From Micromonospora cathayae (lineage in GTDB: Bacteria; Actinomycetota; Actinomycetes; Mycobacteriales; Micromonosporaceae): DNA of 64,000 nucleotides. Position numbers and translations under genes: made by a program. The stretch covers positions 3,348,001 to 3,412,000 of the forward strand of contig NZ_CP118615.1 of NCBI RefSeq assembly GCF_028993575.1. Reading direction: 5' to 3'. This document shows positions 34,984 through 44,148 of this stretch, piece by piece. Numbering within the stretch: position 1 is the stretch's first letter; every line of letters starts with the position of its first letter. The notes beneath the pieces were generated by a model, which searched no databases, had not been told where the DNA came from, and saw nothing but the letters and a program-made list of their open reading frames with translations.

Positions 34984-36646
34984 GAAGGGCTCCCGTCTCG
35001 CGCCGCCGACGCTCGGGCTGCGCGGCCGGTTGACCGCCCTCACCGTGCTGGGTCTGGTCGTCGGGCTGGCGGTGGGTGGGGCGGTCCTGTTCGTGGCCCT
35101 CGGGTACGTCCTGCAACGCAGCGTCGACGACGAGGCGTTCCGGACCGCCGACGCGGTCGCCCTGCTGGCCGCCGAGGACGTCCTGCCCGATCCGCTGCCG
35201 GTCGCCGCCGGTCAGGTCCGGGTGCAGGTGGTCGACCAGCAGGGCCGGGTACGCGCCGCGTCGATCGACGCCGACCGGCTGGTGCCGATGGTGCCGGTGG
35301 GGCGGATCGACCACACCGCACGGCAGCGCACCTTCGTCCGGGGCGAGCGGTTGGGGCTGCCCGGCCGGGTCCGGGTGGTGACCGTGCCGGCCGGCACGCC
35401 CGCCGAGCCGCTGACCGTACTGGTGGGCAAGTCGATGGCGGACGTCACCCACAGCGCCGAGGTGGTCCGGACCGTCCTGCTGGTCAGCTTTCCGCTGCTG
35501 GTGGTGCTTTTGGGTGGGGTGACCTGGCGGGTGGTCGGCGCCACCCTGCGCCCGGTCGAGGCGCTGCGCAGCGGTGCCGCGGAGATCACCGACCGGGCCG
35601 GCGGCGGCCGGCTGCCCGTACCGGCGTCGCACGACGAGATCCACCGGCTGGCGGTCACCCTCAACGACATGCTGGACCGGCTGGAGGCGAGCCGGGCCCG
35701 GCAACGGGCGTTCGTCGCCGACGCCGCGCACGAGCTACGCAGTCCGTTGACCAACATGCGTACCGAGCTTGAGGTCGCCGGCCGGCTCGGGGACCGTACC
35801 GACTGGCCGGCGGTGGCCCGGGACCTGCTCACCGACACGGAACGGTTGAGCCGCCTCGTCGACGACCTGTTGCTGCTGGCCCGGCTGGACGAGGCGGCCA
35901 GCGCCCGGCCCGCCGGTGTCGCCGGCCCGCCGAGCGGGGTCGACGGTGTCGCCGGCCCGGTGGTCGGGGGCGGTGTCGGCGGTCCGACGGCCGAGGGCGG
36001 TGTCGGCGGTCCGACGGCCGGGTCCGGCGGAACCGGTGGGCCGGGGGCCGGGCGGGTCCGGGTCCGCCCGACCGGGCCGGTCGAGCTGACCTCGTTGGTC
36101 CAGGCCGTCGCCGCCCGCTTCCCGACCCCGCCGGTACGGGTGCTGCCCACGCCGGAACCGGTGTGGACGGTCGGGGACGCCGACCAGTTGCACCGGGTGC
36201 TGGCGAACCTCCTCGACAACGCGGTCCGCCACTGCCGGGAGAGTGTCGTGGTCGCGGTGACCGCCGCCGGGACGACCACCACCGACCCGGCCGGTACGGC
36301 GGCCAGTGGCCCAGTCGGTACTGCGGCCACCGGCCCAGCCGGTACGGCGGCCACCGACGATGATCCGTATGCCGGCGGTCACCTGGTGACGGTGACCGAC
36401 GACGGGCCGGGAATCCCGCCCGCCGACCGGGAACGGGTCTTCGACCGGTTCACCCGGCTGGACGACGCCCGGACCCGGGACGCCGGCGGGGCGGGCCTGG
36501 GGCTGGCCATCGTCCGGGAACTCGTCCGGTCGCACGGCGGCACCGTACGGCTCGGCGACGCCGGACCGGGACTGCGGGTCATGCTGCGCCTGCCGACCCT
36601 GGAACTCGGCCCGGACCCGGACCCGCCCGTCGACCCGGCGGCCTGA
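34967..36646 (+). CDS. Membrane sensor histidine kinase with repeat-rich insertions
   Basis: The 559-residue kinase has two membrane helices (about 25-48 and 168-188) around an extracytoplasmic sensor, then HAMP (about 190-243). HisKA follows with H255 in DAAHELRSPLTNMRTE, and HATPase with the N-box LANLLDNAVRHC (N417 region), DDGPGIPP and GLGLAIV. Two low-complexity in-frame insertions are present. One lies between HisKA and HATPase (about 313-363, GGVGGPTA repeats). The other is inside HATPase after the N-box (about 434-465, PAGTAATG-type repeats). Core motifs are intact, so the kinase is probably active. Confidence 0.9.
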   Translation: MRRPPRKGSRLAPPTLGLRGRLTALTVLGLVVGLAVGGAVLFVALGYVLQRSVDDEAFRTADAVALLAAEDVLPDPLPVAAGQVRVQVVDQQGRVRAASIDADRLVPMVPVGRIDHTARQRTFVRGERLGLPGRVRVVTVPAGTPAEPLTVLVGKSMADVTHSAEVVRTVLLVSFPLLVVLLGGVTWRVVGATLRPVEALRSGAAEITDRAGGGRLPVPASHDEIHRLAVTLNDMLDRLEASRARQRAFVADAAHELRSPLTNMRTELEVAGRLGDRTDWPAVARDLLTDTERLSRLVDDLLLLARLDEAASARPAGVAGPPSGVDGVAGPVVGGGVGGPTAEGGVGGPTAGSGGTGGPGAGRVRVRPTGPVELTSLVQAVAARFPTPPVRVLPTPEPVWTVGDADQLHRVLANLLDNAVRHCRESVVVAVTAAGTTTTDPAGTAASGPVGTAATGPAGTAATDDDPYAGGHLVTVTDDGPGIPPADRERVFDRFTRLDDARTRDAGGAGLGLAIVRELVRSHGGTVRLGDAGPGLRVMLRLPTLELGPDPDPPVDPAA

Positions 36647-36727
36647 CCGAGCCCGACCCGTCGACCCGGCGCTGACCGACCCGGCCGGCCCGCCCGGCGG
36701 GTCGAACGGGTGGCACGGCCAGGCTGG

Positions 36728-38557
36728 TCAGCTCCGCTTGGTGCAGACCGGTTTCGCCCGACCGACGGTGTCCGCCGAGTGGACGACCGCGACCGTGAAG
36801 CAGTAGTCGGTGTCGCGGTCGAGGCCGTAGACGATGTAGCTGGTCGAGCCGGCGGGCAGCTCCTGGAAGGCGCGCGGGTTCTGCCCCGTCCGCCCACCGG
36901 AGACGACCACCGGCCCCTCCGCGCCCGCCGGGTAGGCCCAGCTCAGGGCGACGCTGTCCCGGTTGTCGCGCAGGGTCACCCCGCTGGGTGCCGCGCCGGG
37001 CGGTGCGGTGGGCCGCTTCGTGCCGCTCGGCTCGGCGGCGGTGGGCGTACCGGGGGCTGGGGCCGGTGCCGGGTCGGCCGGATCGTCTACCTGGGCCACC
37101 CCGGCGATCACCGCGCCCGTACCGAGCAGCACCACGACCACACCCGCGACGACCAGCGGGGCGAGCCGGCGGGGCGGGTCGGCCGCTGGGCGCGGTACGT
37201 GCACCGGCAGCCGGGAACCGGCCCGTACCGGAAGGTGCGCCACCCGCCGTACGCCAGCTGACTCCTCGGGGTACGACCCGGTCAGCCCGACCACGGCGGG
37301 CGGCAGCGCGGGTTCGGCCGTCCGGGTGGTGGTGGTCGCCTCCTCGCCCGGCCGGACCACGTCGGCCTCCGGCGGCCAGAGGGTCCGGTCGTCGTCCGGA
37401 CCGGTGTCGCCGTACCGTCCGCCGAAGTCGAACCGCCGCTCGTGCGCGTACGAACGGTCGGCGGTGCGGTGTCCGGGGTCCTCACCCCCCGGGTACGGGT
37501 CGACGTCAGCCGCGTACCGGTCGGCACCGGCATCGGCGGCGTATCCGGCACCGGGATCGGCGGTGTACCGGTCGGAGCCGGGGGCGTACGGGTACGGGTC
37601 GGCACCGGGGGGGTACGGGGACGGGTCGGCCGGCGGGCGGGGGTGCGGGACCGCCGTCGGGTAGGTCGTCGGGTCCGGGTGCGCCTGCCCCGCCACCGGG
37701 TACGCCGGGTCCGGGAGGTCGTGTCCGGAGGCCGGGGACGGGTGGACCGGGGAGGACTGGGCCGCAGACGGGTGGGCCGGCGGGCCGGTGGACCAGTCGT
37801 CGAGTTCCTCGTCGGCCGACGGGGTACGGGCCGCCGGCACCGTCGGCGCGTCCGGGCCGTCGTCGCAGGCGTGGTCGGGGTTGGCGGCGGCCCGCGCCAG
37901 GACGGCGACCTGGGTGGCGAGCGGATCGTCGGGGGCGAGGTACTGCCGGCACAGCTCCCGGGCCAGCGCCAGGTTGTCGTGCGCGTCGGCGAAGTGCCCG
38001 CAGTCGCGTTGCATGGCGCCGAGCCGGGCGAGCATCTTGATCCCGCTGACGTGCCCGTCGCCGTACACCTCGCGGTGCAGTTCCCAGGCGTCCTGGAGGC
38101 GTTCCCGGGCGATCGTGCACTCGCCCCGGGCGTACTCGACGGTGGCCAGGTCGGCGTGCGCGGCGAGCACCCGCAGCGACTCCGGGCCGTCCAGCGCGGT
38201 CAGCTCGATGATCACGTCCTGGTAGAGCCGCGCGGCACGGGCGTAGCTGCCGACCCGGTGCAGCACGGCGGCGAGCGTGGCGGCGGCGGCGACGGTGCGC
38301 TGGTCCGACGGGCCGTACAGCCGGGTCATCGCCGCGTACGCGAAGGCCGCCCAGCCCCGGGCGGAGTGTGGCTCGCCGAGGGTGACCAGCACCCGGGCCT
38401 GCAACCCGGCCGCGTCGGCCAGCTCGGGGGTGGCGTTCGCGGGGCGGGGGTCCGCGTCGGCCAGCGCGTCGGCGAGCAACTCCTGGGCGCCGGACAGGTC
38501 GCCGGAGGCCACGAGGTGGTGCGCCTGCGCGGTCAGTTCACCGAAGGGGGAGGACAC
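36728..38557 (-). CDS. TPR-containing membrane protein with extracytoplasmic Fn3-like domain
   Basis: The 609-residue protein starts at GTG 38557. Residues about 5-230 form TPR-like helices (AGLQARVLVTLGEPHSARGWAAFAYAAM, ARLYQDVIIELTALDGPESLRVLAAHADLA). A disordered P/D/Y-rich stretch follows (about 235-400, with PYPPGADPYPYAPGSDRY words), then one membrane helix (about 465-487, LVVAGVVVVLLGTGAVIAGVA). The C-terminal domain is Fn3-like: SVALSWAYPAGAEGPVVVSGG and YIVYGLDRDTDYCFTVAVV. Topology would place TPRs inside and Fn3 outside. Function is unknown, perhaps linking a cytosolic complex to the envelope. Confidence 0.8.
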   Translation of the reverse strand: MSSPFGELTAQAHHLVASGDLSGAQELLADALADADPRPANATPELADAAGLQARVLVTLGEPHSARGWAAFAYAAMTRLYGPSDQRTVAAAATLAAVLHRVGSYARAARLYQDVIIELTALDGPESLRVLAAHADLATVEYARGECTIARERLQDAWELHREVYGDGHVSGIKMLARLGAMQRDCGHFADAHDNLALARELCRQYLAPDDPLATQVAVLARAAANPDHACDDGPDAPTVPAARTPSADEELDDWSTGPPAHPSAAQSSPVHPSPASGHDLPDPAYPVAGQAHPDPTTYPTAVPHPRPPADPSPYPPGADPYPYAPGSDRYTADPGAGYAADAGADRYAADVDPYPGGEDPGHRTADRSYAHERRFDFGGRYGDTGPDDDRTLWPPEADVVRPGEEATTTTRTAEPALPPAVVGLTGSYPEESAGVRRVAHLPVRAGSRLPVHVPRPAADPPRRLAPLVVAGVVVVLLGTGAVIAGVAQVDDPADPAPAPAPGTPTAAEPSGTKRPTAPPGAAPSGVTLRDNRDSVALSWAYPAGAEGPVVVSGGRTGQNPRAFQELPAGSTSYIVYGLDRDTDYCFTVAVVHSADTVGRAKPVCTKRS

Positions 38558-38614
38558 GCCCCATCGTGCTCACTTCGCAACGGTATGTACAAGACCCGTC
38601 AGGTGGCAGTTTGG

Positions 38615-39091
38615 TCAGGATAGTGGTCGATCGGTGTCCAGGTGGTCCACCAGGGTTTCGCTGATCCGGCGGAGCTGGTCGACCTGGGCCGGGCTGAGCG
38701 CGTCCAGCAGGTGCCGGCGTACCCCTTCGACGTGGCCGGGCGCGGCGGCGGCCAGCGCGGCGAACCCGGCGTCGGTGAGGGCGGCGACCTGCCCCCGACG
38801 GTCGGTGGGACAGTCCCGGCGGACCACCCAGCCGGCCGTCTCCAGCCGGGCCACCGCGTGCGAGAGCCGGCTGCGCGACGATCCGCTGGCCCGCGCCAGG
38901 TCGGTCATCCGGAGTTGCCGCTGCGGGGCCTCGGAGAGCCGGACCAGGATCTCGTAGTACGCGTGCGGCATGCCGGCGTCGCGTTGCAGCTCGCGGTCGA
39001 GCGTCTCCATCAGCGCCCGGGAGGCGGTCAGGAACGCCCGCCAGGTGCGCTGCTCGTCGGGGTCCAGCCACCGGGTCATGACGCCCATCAT
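38615..39091 (-). CDS. MarR-family transcriptional regulator
   Basis: The 158-residue protein has the MarR winged helix: YYEILVRLSEAPQRQLRMTDLARASGSSRSRLSHAVARLETAGWVVRR spread over residues about 44-92, followed by wing DRRGQVAALTDAG. The start is at 39091, with further ATGs at 39088 and 39079. It diverges from a VOC-family gene at 39139 across 47 bp that contain the palindrome GTTGAACGCTCAAC, so it probably represses itself and that gene. The ligand is unknown. Confidence 0.9.
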   Translation of the reverse strand: MMGVMTRWLDPDEQRTWRAFLTASRALMETLDRELQRDAGMPHAYYEILVRLSEAPQRQLRMTDLARASGSSRSRLSHAVARLETAGWVVRRDCPTDRRGQVAALTDAGFAALAAAAPGHVEGVRRHLLDALSPAQVDQLRRISETLVDHLDTDRPLS

Positions 39092-39101
39092 ACGGTGGAT
39101 A

Positions 39102-39115
39102 GTTGAACGCTCAAC
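39102..39115. promoter_or_regulatory. Candidate MarR operator
   Basis: GTTGAACGCTCAAC is a near-perfect palindrome (GTTGA-N4-TCAAC) midway between the divergent MarR and VOC genes, 11 bp from the MarR start and 24 bp from the VOC start. Confidence 0.55.
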
Positions 39116-39138
39116 AAAGTCGCGTTACCGTGGTCGGC

Positions 39139-39660
39139 ATGGGAATCCACCGGCTCAACCACGCCGTACTCTTCGTCCGTGACCTCGAGCGCAGCGTCGC
39201 CTTCTACCGGGACGTGCTCGGCTTCCGTCCGGTGGCGATGACCCCGGACGGCTTCACCGGCGCGGCCTTCCTCCAGGCCCCCGGCTCGACCAACGACCAC
39301 GACCTCGGGCTGTTCGCCATCGGCGCGGCGGCCGGGCCGTCCGGCGCGGGCCGCAGCACGGTCGGCCTCTACCACCTCGCCTGGGAGGTCGACACCCTCG
39401 ACGAACTGGCCGCCACCGCCGAGCGGCTCACCGCGGCCGGCGCGCTGGCCGGCAGCTCCGACCACGGCACCACCAAGAGCCTGTACGCCCGCGACCCGGA
39501 CGGGCTGGAGTTCGAGGTGGTCTGGCTGGTCCCCGCCGACCGGCTCGACGACGCGGCGCTGGCCGCGCGCAAGCGGATCGGCCGGCTCGACCTGGCCCGG
39601 GAACAGCAGCGCTACGGCGGGCAGACCCGCGGCGGCGTGGGCATCTCCGTCCCGGCCTGA
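39139..39660 (+). CDS. VOC-family (glyoxalase/dioxygenase-like) protein
   Basis: The 173-residue protein starts MGIHRLNHAVLFVRDLERSVAFYRDVLGF, the classic VOC opening with a metal-ligand histidine (H8). The second module has VGLYHLAWEVDTLDELAA (H) and SLYARDPDGLEFEVVW (E). This resembles catechol 2,3-dioxygenase/glyoxalase-fold enzymes used in detoxification. Divergent MarR control suggests induction by a small aromatic or electrophile. The exact reaction cannot be read from the sequence. Confidence 0.88.
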   Translation: MGIHRLNHAVLFVRDLERSVAFYRDVLGFRPVAMTPDGFTGAAFLQAPGSTNDHDLGLFAIGAAAGPSGAGRSTVGLYHLAWEVDTLDELAATAERLTAAGALAGSSDHGTTKSLYARDPDGLEFEVVWLVPADRLDDAALAARKRIGRLDLAREQQRYGGQTRGGVGISVPA

Positions 39661-39823
39661 CCGGAGCGGCCGGGCCGCCGGGCGGAGCCGGGCCGCCTGA
39701 CCCGGCGACGGCCCTGACCGGGCGGTCGCGTCGCCGGGTGGAGCCGGGCCGGCCGAGCCGGTGTCCGGGCCGACCGTGGGGCGGGCCGCCGGTCGGAGCC
39801 GGGTCACCTGGTACAACGACAGG

Positions 39824-40813
39824 ATGTCCCACCACCCTTCCGACGCCGTCCTGGGCGAACTGCTCGTCCGCCACCTCGACACCTGGCTCACCGGGGCGCT
39901 GCGGCGGTCCCGCCGGGTGACGCTCGCGCTGGCGTACCCGGGGGTGGTGGGCGACAGCGCCGAGGCCGCGCTCCGCACCGTCGCGCACGCCGCCGACCGG
40001 GTACGCGGGCACCGGCTCACCGTCCTGGTGCTCGGCGTCGACCCGGACCGGCTCGGCACGGTCGGGTCCAGGTTGCCCGCCGAGGTGACCCTGCACCTCG
40101 TACCCGGTGATCCGGGCCGGCTGCCGGTGGTGCTGAAGGCGGCCGGCGCGGCCGGCGCGCCGTTGCTGACGGTGCTGTCCGACCCGACCGGCACGGACCT
40201 CACCGGCCCGACGGCCCGCGCGGTGGCCGCCGCCGGACGCTCGGCCGAGCTGCTGCTCGCCGTCGGCGCGAGCGCCCGGACCGACCTGACCTCGGCCGGG
40301 TTCCCGCTGGTCACCGAGGTCGACACAGCCTTCACCGACGGTACGTCGCCGGCCGTGTACGCCCTGGGCACCCGGTCGGACCGCAGCCTGGAGTCGTTCA
40401 AGGAGTCGCTGTGGCGGGCCGGCGCGGCCAGCGGGCTGCGGCACCGCGCCCTCGACGGGGCTGTGGCCGAGTTCACCGCCGAGCCCGACCCCGGGCCGCT
40501 GGCCGCCCTGCTCCACGCCGAGCTGGCCCGTTCTGGCCCGGCCACGGTGACCGAGCTGCGGCGGCACACGCTGACCGCGACCGGCTACCGGGCCGGCGAC
40601 GCGGTCCGGGCGCTGACCGTCCTGCTGGATTCCGGGGCGGTGCGCCGCGACCCGCCGGACGGCCGGCTCGCCGGGGACGTGCTCATCGAGGCGGTGGCGG
40701 GGTCGGAGGCTGGGGCGGCTGCCCCGGAGACTGGGGTGACGGCGGGGCTGAGGGCTGAGGCGGTGGCGACCCCGGAGGCTGGGGCGGTGGCGGGGCCGGA
40801 GGCCGCTCGGTGA
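39824..40813 (+). CDS. Uncharacterised 329-residue protein
   Basis: ATG 39824 opens MSHHPSDAVLGELLVRHLDTWLTGALRRSRRVTLALAYPG. The middle contains LTVLVLGVDPDRL, LPVVLKAAGAAGAPLLTVLSDP and DRSLESFKESLWRAGAA. A C-terminal winged-helix-like part (about 240-295, VTELRRHTLTATGYRAGDAVRALTVLLDSGAV) precedes an A/G/E/P tail (about 297-329). I do not recognise the family; the helix-rich end might bind DNA. The last 131 bp overlap the 3' end of the channel gene on the opposite strand, and that part codes only low-complexity tails in both. Confidence 0.7.
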   Translation: MSHHPSDAVLGELLVRHLDTWLTGALRRSRRVTLALAYPGVVGDSAEAALRTVAHAADRVRGHRLTVLVLGVDPDRLGTVGSRLPAEVTLHLVPGDPGRLPVVLKAAGAAGAPLLTVLSDPTGTDLTGPTARAVAAAGRSAELLLAVGASARTDLTSAGFPLVTEVDTAFTDGTSPAVYALGTRSDRSLESFKESLWRAGAASGLRHRALDGAVAEFTAEPDPGPLAALLHAELARSGPATVTELRRHTLTATGYRAGDAVRALTVLLDSGAVRRDPPDGRLAGDVLIEAVAGSEAGAAAPETGVTAGLRAEAVATPEAGAVAGPEAAR

Positions 40814-41294
40814 GCTGCTTGACCGCCAGCGACGCCCCGGTGGCGATGATCCCGATGCTGAAGACCATCTGCGCGCACACCGCGACCCGGGCGAGCTGCC
40901 CCTGGGCGTGCACGTCGCCGTAGCCGATGGTGGTCAGGGTGGCCAGCGTGAAGTACAGCGCGTCGATCCGGGTGCGCAGGTTGACGAACTGCGCCGGATC
41001 ACTGATCGCGATCACGTAGTCGGCGAGGGCGAACGTCAGCACCCCGGCGACCAGCGCCACCGTCAGATGCCACACCGAGGTCGGCTCGGTGTCCTCGACG
41101 AGCTGCCGGCGCACCTCACCGGTGACCAGCCGGGCCACCCCGAGCACCAGCAGCGCGGTGCCGAGGGTACGCAACGCCAACCGTAGGCCGTTGACATCGG
41201 GCTCGACCGGCACCACGAAGTACGCCAGCAGGAGCAGCAGGGACGCCGTCACCGCCTGCCGACGTTCCCGCCGGTACGGTCGTTCGCTGCTCAT
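40683..41294 (-). CDS. Two-helix potassium channel family protein
   Basis: The 203-residue protein has a membrane region starting ASLLLLLAYFVVPVEP, a further helix LTVALVAGVLTFALADYVIAI, the pore loop and selectivity filter LATLTTIGYGDV (TIGYGD), and the inner helix VAVCAQMVFSIGIIATGASLAV. The C-terminus is about 40 residues of P/Q/S repeats. It is a small K+ channel of the voltage-insensitive ion-trans_2 type, with no ligand-binding RCK domain. ATG 41294 is the chosen start; an upstream GTG at 41315 exists. The tail-coding part overlaps the convergent gene. Confidence 0.88.
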   Translation of the reverse strand: MSSERPYRRERRQAVTASLLLLLAYFVVPVEPDVNGLRLALRTLGTALLVLGVARLVTGEVRRQLVEDTEPTSVWHLTVALVAGVLTFALADYVIAISDPAQFVNLRTRIDALYFTLATLTTIGYGDVHAQGQLARVAVCAQMVFSIGIIATGASLAVKQLTERPPAPPPPQPPGSPPPQPSAPPSPQSPGQPPQPPTPPPPR

Positions 41295-41401
41295 GGGCCG
41301 ATTGTCGACGCACACCGGACGGCACCGGAGGCGGAACCGCCGATCCGGACACGTCGAGGGGGCGCCGGCAGGTCACCGGCGCCCCCTCGAACGGTGGGTC
41401 G

Positions 41402-41587
41402 CTACGCGCGGGAGCGCGACTTGTCCTGCTTCCAGGACAGCGGACCGGGCAGGTCGACCCGGTGCGCCTTGGCGCGGGAGTTCCAGGACCAGCGGCCGAT
41501 CTTGATGCTCCAGGAGGAGAAACCGTTCTCGGTGAAGTTGAGAATGATCGGACCGTACTTCTTCCGCTTGCGGAACATCAGGCCCAT
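41402..41587 (-). CDS. DUF4236-type small basic protein
   Basis: The 61-residue protein starts MGLMFRKRKKYGPIILNFTE at ATG 41587, with GGGAGG upstream. The N-terminal MxFRKxxK, the NFTENGFSSWSIKIG strand and a G/R-rich strand fit DUF4236, a short beta domain often found in mobile or membrane-associated proteins. The rest is basic (KQDKSRSRA). Function is unknown. Confidence 0.7.
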   Translation of the reverse strand: MGLMFRKRKKYGPIILNFTENGFSSWSIKIGRWSWNSRAKAHRVDLPGPLSWKQDKSRSRA

Positions 41588-41701
41588 CGCGGGGCCTCCC
41601 TTCGTGACCAGCCGTCCGTGTCTGGCACCGAACATGCCCGGACGGTCGATTCACGAAACCCGGATGGTGCCGGACCGGTCGTCGCGTTGCTCCCCGAGGG
41701 G

Positions 41702-42157
41702 CTAGCGGGGCTCCCAGGCGTCCGGTCGGGCGGTGAGCCGCCGGACGTGCGCCGGCAGCCGGCCACCCGCCAGGTCGGCCAGGCTCACCTCGTCCACCAC
41801 CTGCCGCACGGCCGCCCGGACCGCCACCCACAGCCGGGGGAGGTTCTCCGCCGCGCCCAGGTAGCGGGTCTCCTCGGGGCGCATGCCCCGGACCCCGGCC
41901 AGCGGCCCGTCCACCGCCCGCAGGATCGCCCCGACGGCGATCTCCCGGGGCGGACGGGCCAGGGTGTAGCCACCCTCGGCCCCCCGTTGGGCGCGGACGA
42001 TGCCGGCCCGGCGCAGGTCGGCCAGGACGGCCTCGAGGAACTTGCGCGGCATGTCCTGCTCCGCGGCGATGGTCTGGGTGGAGAGCAGCGAGGGGTACGC
42101 GATGGCGAGGCTCAGTGCCGCCCGTACCGCGTAGTCGCCGCGAGCGGAGATCTGCAC
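41702..42157 (-). CDS. Rrf2-family transcriptional regulator
   Basis: The 151-residue protein starts MQISARGDYAVRAALSLAIAYP. It has the Rrf2 winged helix: STQTIAAEQDMPRKFLEAVLADLRRAGIVRAQRGAEGGYTLAR. The three cysteines that hold an Fe-S cluster in IscR/NsrR-type members are absent, so this one does not sense through such a cluster in the usual way. It lies 7 bp downstream of the AraC-type gene on the same strand, so they are likely co-transcribed. Confidence 0.88.
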   Translation of the reverse strand: MQISARGDYAVRAALSLAIAYPSLLSTQTIAAEQDMPRKFLEAVLADLRRAGIVRAQRGAEGGYTLARPPREIAVGAILRAVDGPLAGVRGMRPEETRYLGAAENLPRLWVAVRAAVRQVVDEVSLADLAGGRLPAHVRRLTARPDAWEPR

Positions 42158-42164
42158 CGTGCCA

Positions 42165-43049
42165 TCATGCCCGGTCGGTCCAATGCGGTGGCCGGGGGCG
42201 GGGGATCCGGGCCGGCGCCACCCGTCCGCCGGTGGCCCGGAAGGCTCCCGGACTCAGGCCGGCCTCCCGGCTGAAGAACCGGCCGAAGTTGGTGGGCTCC
42301 GGAAAGCCCAGGTGACGGCCGATCCCGGCGATCGGCTCGTCGGTCGCGGCCAGCAGGCGACGGGCCTGGAGCGCGACCCGCTCGTCGACGACCTGCTTGG
42401 CGCTGCGCCCGGTCACCGCCAGACAGGCCCGGGTCAGGGTACGCACCGAGCAGCCCAACCGGTCGGCGTAGTCCTCGACCCGGCGGGTACGCCGGTAGTG
42501 CCGTTCCACCTCCTGGCACAGCCGCCGGAAGGTGCGGATCTCGGTGCCGGTGGCGGGCGGGGTGGCGGTCAGCGCCAGCCGCAGCAGCAGGACGGCGAGC
42601 TGGTGCCGCAGCAGGCGCTCGCCGGCCGGGCTGCCGCGCCCGTACCGGCGGTAGTCCACCACGAGCTGGCTGACCTCGGTGACCACCGCCTCCTCGTCCT
42701 CGCCGTTGAGCTGGGTGAGAGTGGGGACGGGATCCGGCGGCAGGTCCAGCCCGTGCAGCGAGCCGGCCGCCCAGCGGACCACGTGCGCGTCCAGCGGGTC
42801 GACCCGGCGTACCGCCTGACCCGGGCGGATCCGCAGCAGGGAGCCCGGCCGGCAGGCCAGTGGCTGGAAGTCGACTTCGAGCGTGCCGTGTCCGCCGGTG
42901 ACCAGGACGAGATGATCGGCCGGGACCAGGACCGGCCGCCGCCACGAAGGGTCGGTACTGAGATCACCGAGGGTGATCATGTGGATCCCGGTGGAAGATG
43001 GCGCGGGACCGGCGTCCGTCGCCTGCGTGCGGTGACCGGAAGAGACCAT
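42165..43049 (-). CDS. AraC-family transcriptional regulator
   Basis: The 294-residue protein has an N-terminal cupin-like sensor (about 35-110: LVLVTGGHGTLEVDFQPLACRPGSLLRIRPGQAV) and a C-terminal AraC double HTH (about 180-275: VEDYADRLGCSVRTLTRACLAVTGRSAKQVVDERVALQARRLL and IAGIGRHLGFPEPTNFGRFFSREAGLSPGAFR, in parts). The start is taken at ATG 43049; a later ATG at 42980 is possible. It diverges from an SDR gene at 43242, its probable target. The inducer is unknown. Confidence 0.88.
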   Translation of the reverse strand: MVSSGHRTQATDAGPAPSSTGIHMITLGDLSTDPSWRRPVLVPADHLVLVTGGHGTLEVDFQPLACRPGSLLRIRPGQAVRRVDPLDAHVVRWAAGSLHGLDLPPDPVPTLTQLNGEDEEAVVTEVSQLVVDYRRYGRGSPAGERLLRHQLAVLLLRLALTATPPATGTEIRTFRRLCQEVERHYRRTRRVEDYADRLGCSVRTLTRACLAVTGRSAKQVVDERVALQARRLLAATDEPIAGIGRHLGFPEPTNFGRFFSREAGLSPGAFRATGGRVAPARIPRPRPPHWTDRA

Positions 43050-43241
43050 CACCAGCGACGGTAGCCCGGGACGCGGGCGAACGCATGTCGGCAGGCGCGG
43101 AACGGGCCGGGAGGGCTAGGCTACCGGTCGGTAGTGCCCGGTCGGTCGCGCCGCCTCTCCAGGCGTGCCGGGCGACGGGCCGACCCGGGAGGACCGCCGG
43201 CCACCGTGGCGGCCCCCGCCACCTGCGAGATGGGGGTGCCC

Positions 43242-44018
43242 ATGACGGATCTGTTCTCGGTCGACGGCAAGACGGTCCTGGTCACCGGCGGCTCGCGGGG
43301 AATCGGGCTGATGATCGCCCGGGGCTTCGTCGCCGCCGGCGCGGACGTGATCATCTCGTCCCGGAAGGCCGAGGTCTGCCGACAGGTCGCCGACGAACTG
43401 TCCGAGATCGGGCGGTGCGTGGCGATCCCCGCCGACCTGAGCACCGACCAGGGCGCGCAGGAGTTGGCCGCCGCCGTGCGGGAGCGGACCTCCCGGCTCG
43501 ACGTACTGGTCAACAACGCCGGAGCGACCTGGGGCGCACCGCTGGAGGAGTACCCGGAGAGCGCCTTCGACAAGCTCTGGGCGGTCAACGTCAAGGCGGT
43601 GTTCCGGCTCACCACCGCGCTGCTGCCCGCGCTGCGCGCGGCGGCCACCGCCGACGACCCGGCCCGCGTGATCAACATCGGGTCGGTGGACGGCATCAGG
43701 GTGCCGTCCATGGAGGTGTACGCGTACTCCGCCACGAAGGCCGCGGTGCACATGCTCACCCGCAGCCTCGCCCACCAACTGGCCGGCGAGCACGTCACGG
43801 TCAACGCGATCGCGCCCGGCCCGTTCGAGAGCAGGATGATGGCGTTCGCGCTGGACGACCCGACCACCCGGGCCGGCATCGAGCAGCAGGTCCCGCTCGG
43901 CCGCATCGGCCGCCCCGAGGACATGGCGGGCACCGCCATCTACCTGGCGTCGCGCGCCGGGGCGTACCTGACCGGCGCGGTGATCCCGGTGGACGGCGGC
44001 ATCACCACGCACGGCTGA
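43242..44018 (+). CDS. Short-chain dehydrogenase/reductase
   Basis: The 258-residue classical SDR starts MTDLFSVDGKTVLVTGGSRGIG at ATG 43242; another ATG lies 12 bp upstream. Motifs are TGGSRGIG for the cofactor, NNAGATWGAP, NIGSVDGI with catalytic serine and YAYSATKAAVHML supplying Y and K. It ends GAVIPVDGGITTHG, typical of FabG-like members. The AraC gene is divergent with a 192-bp gap. Substrate is unknown; fatty-acid, sugar or secondary-alcohol oxidoreductase are all possible. Confidence 0.9.
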   Translation: MTDLFSVDGKTVLVTGGSRGIGLMIARGFVAAGADVIISSRKAEVCRQVADELSEIGRCVAIPADLSTDQGAQELAAAVRERTSRLDVLVNNAGATWGAPLEEYPESAFDKLWAVNVKAVFRLTTALLPALRAAATADDPARVINIGSVDGIRVPSMEVYAYSATKAAVHMLTRSLAHQLAGEHVTVNAIAPGPFESRMMAFALDDPTTRAGIEQQVPLGRIGRPEDMAGTAIYLASRAGAYLTGAVIPVDGGITTHG

Positions 44019-44148
44019 GCGGTCGCCGTCGTACCGGGCGGTGGTCTTCCGGCCCCGGCCCGGTCTTTCGTACCCGGTGGTGGTGGTCCTCCGGTCGGGT
44101 GCCGCGCGGATTCGGCAGCTCCGCGCGGCCCCCTTGGTGAGCCGTCGG

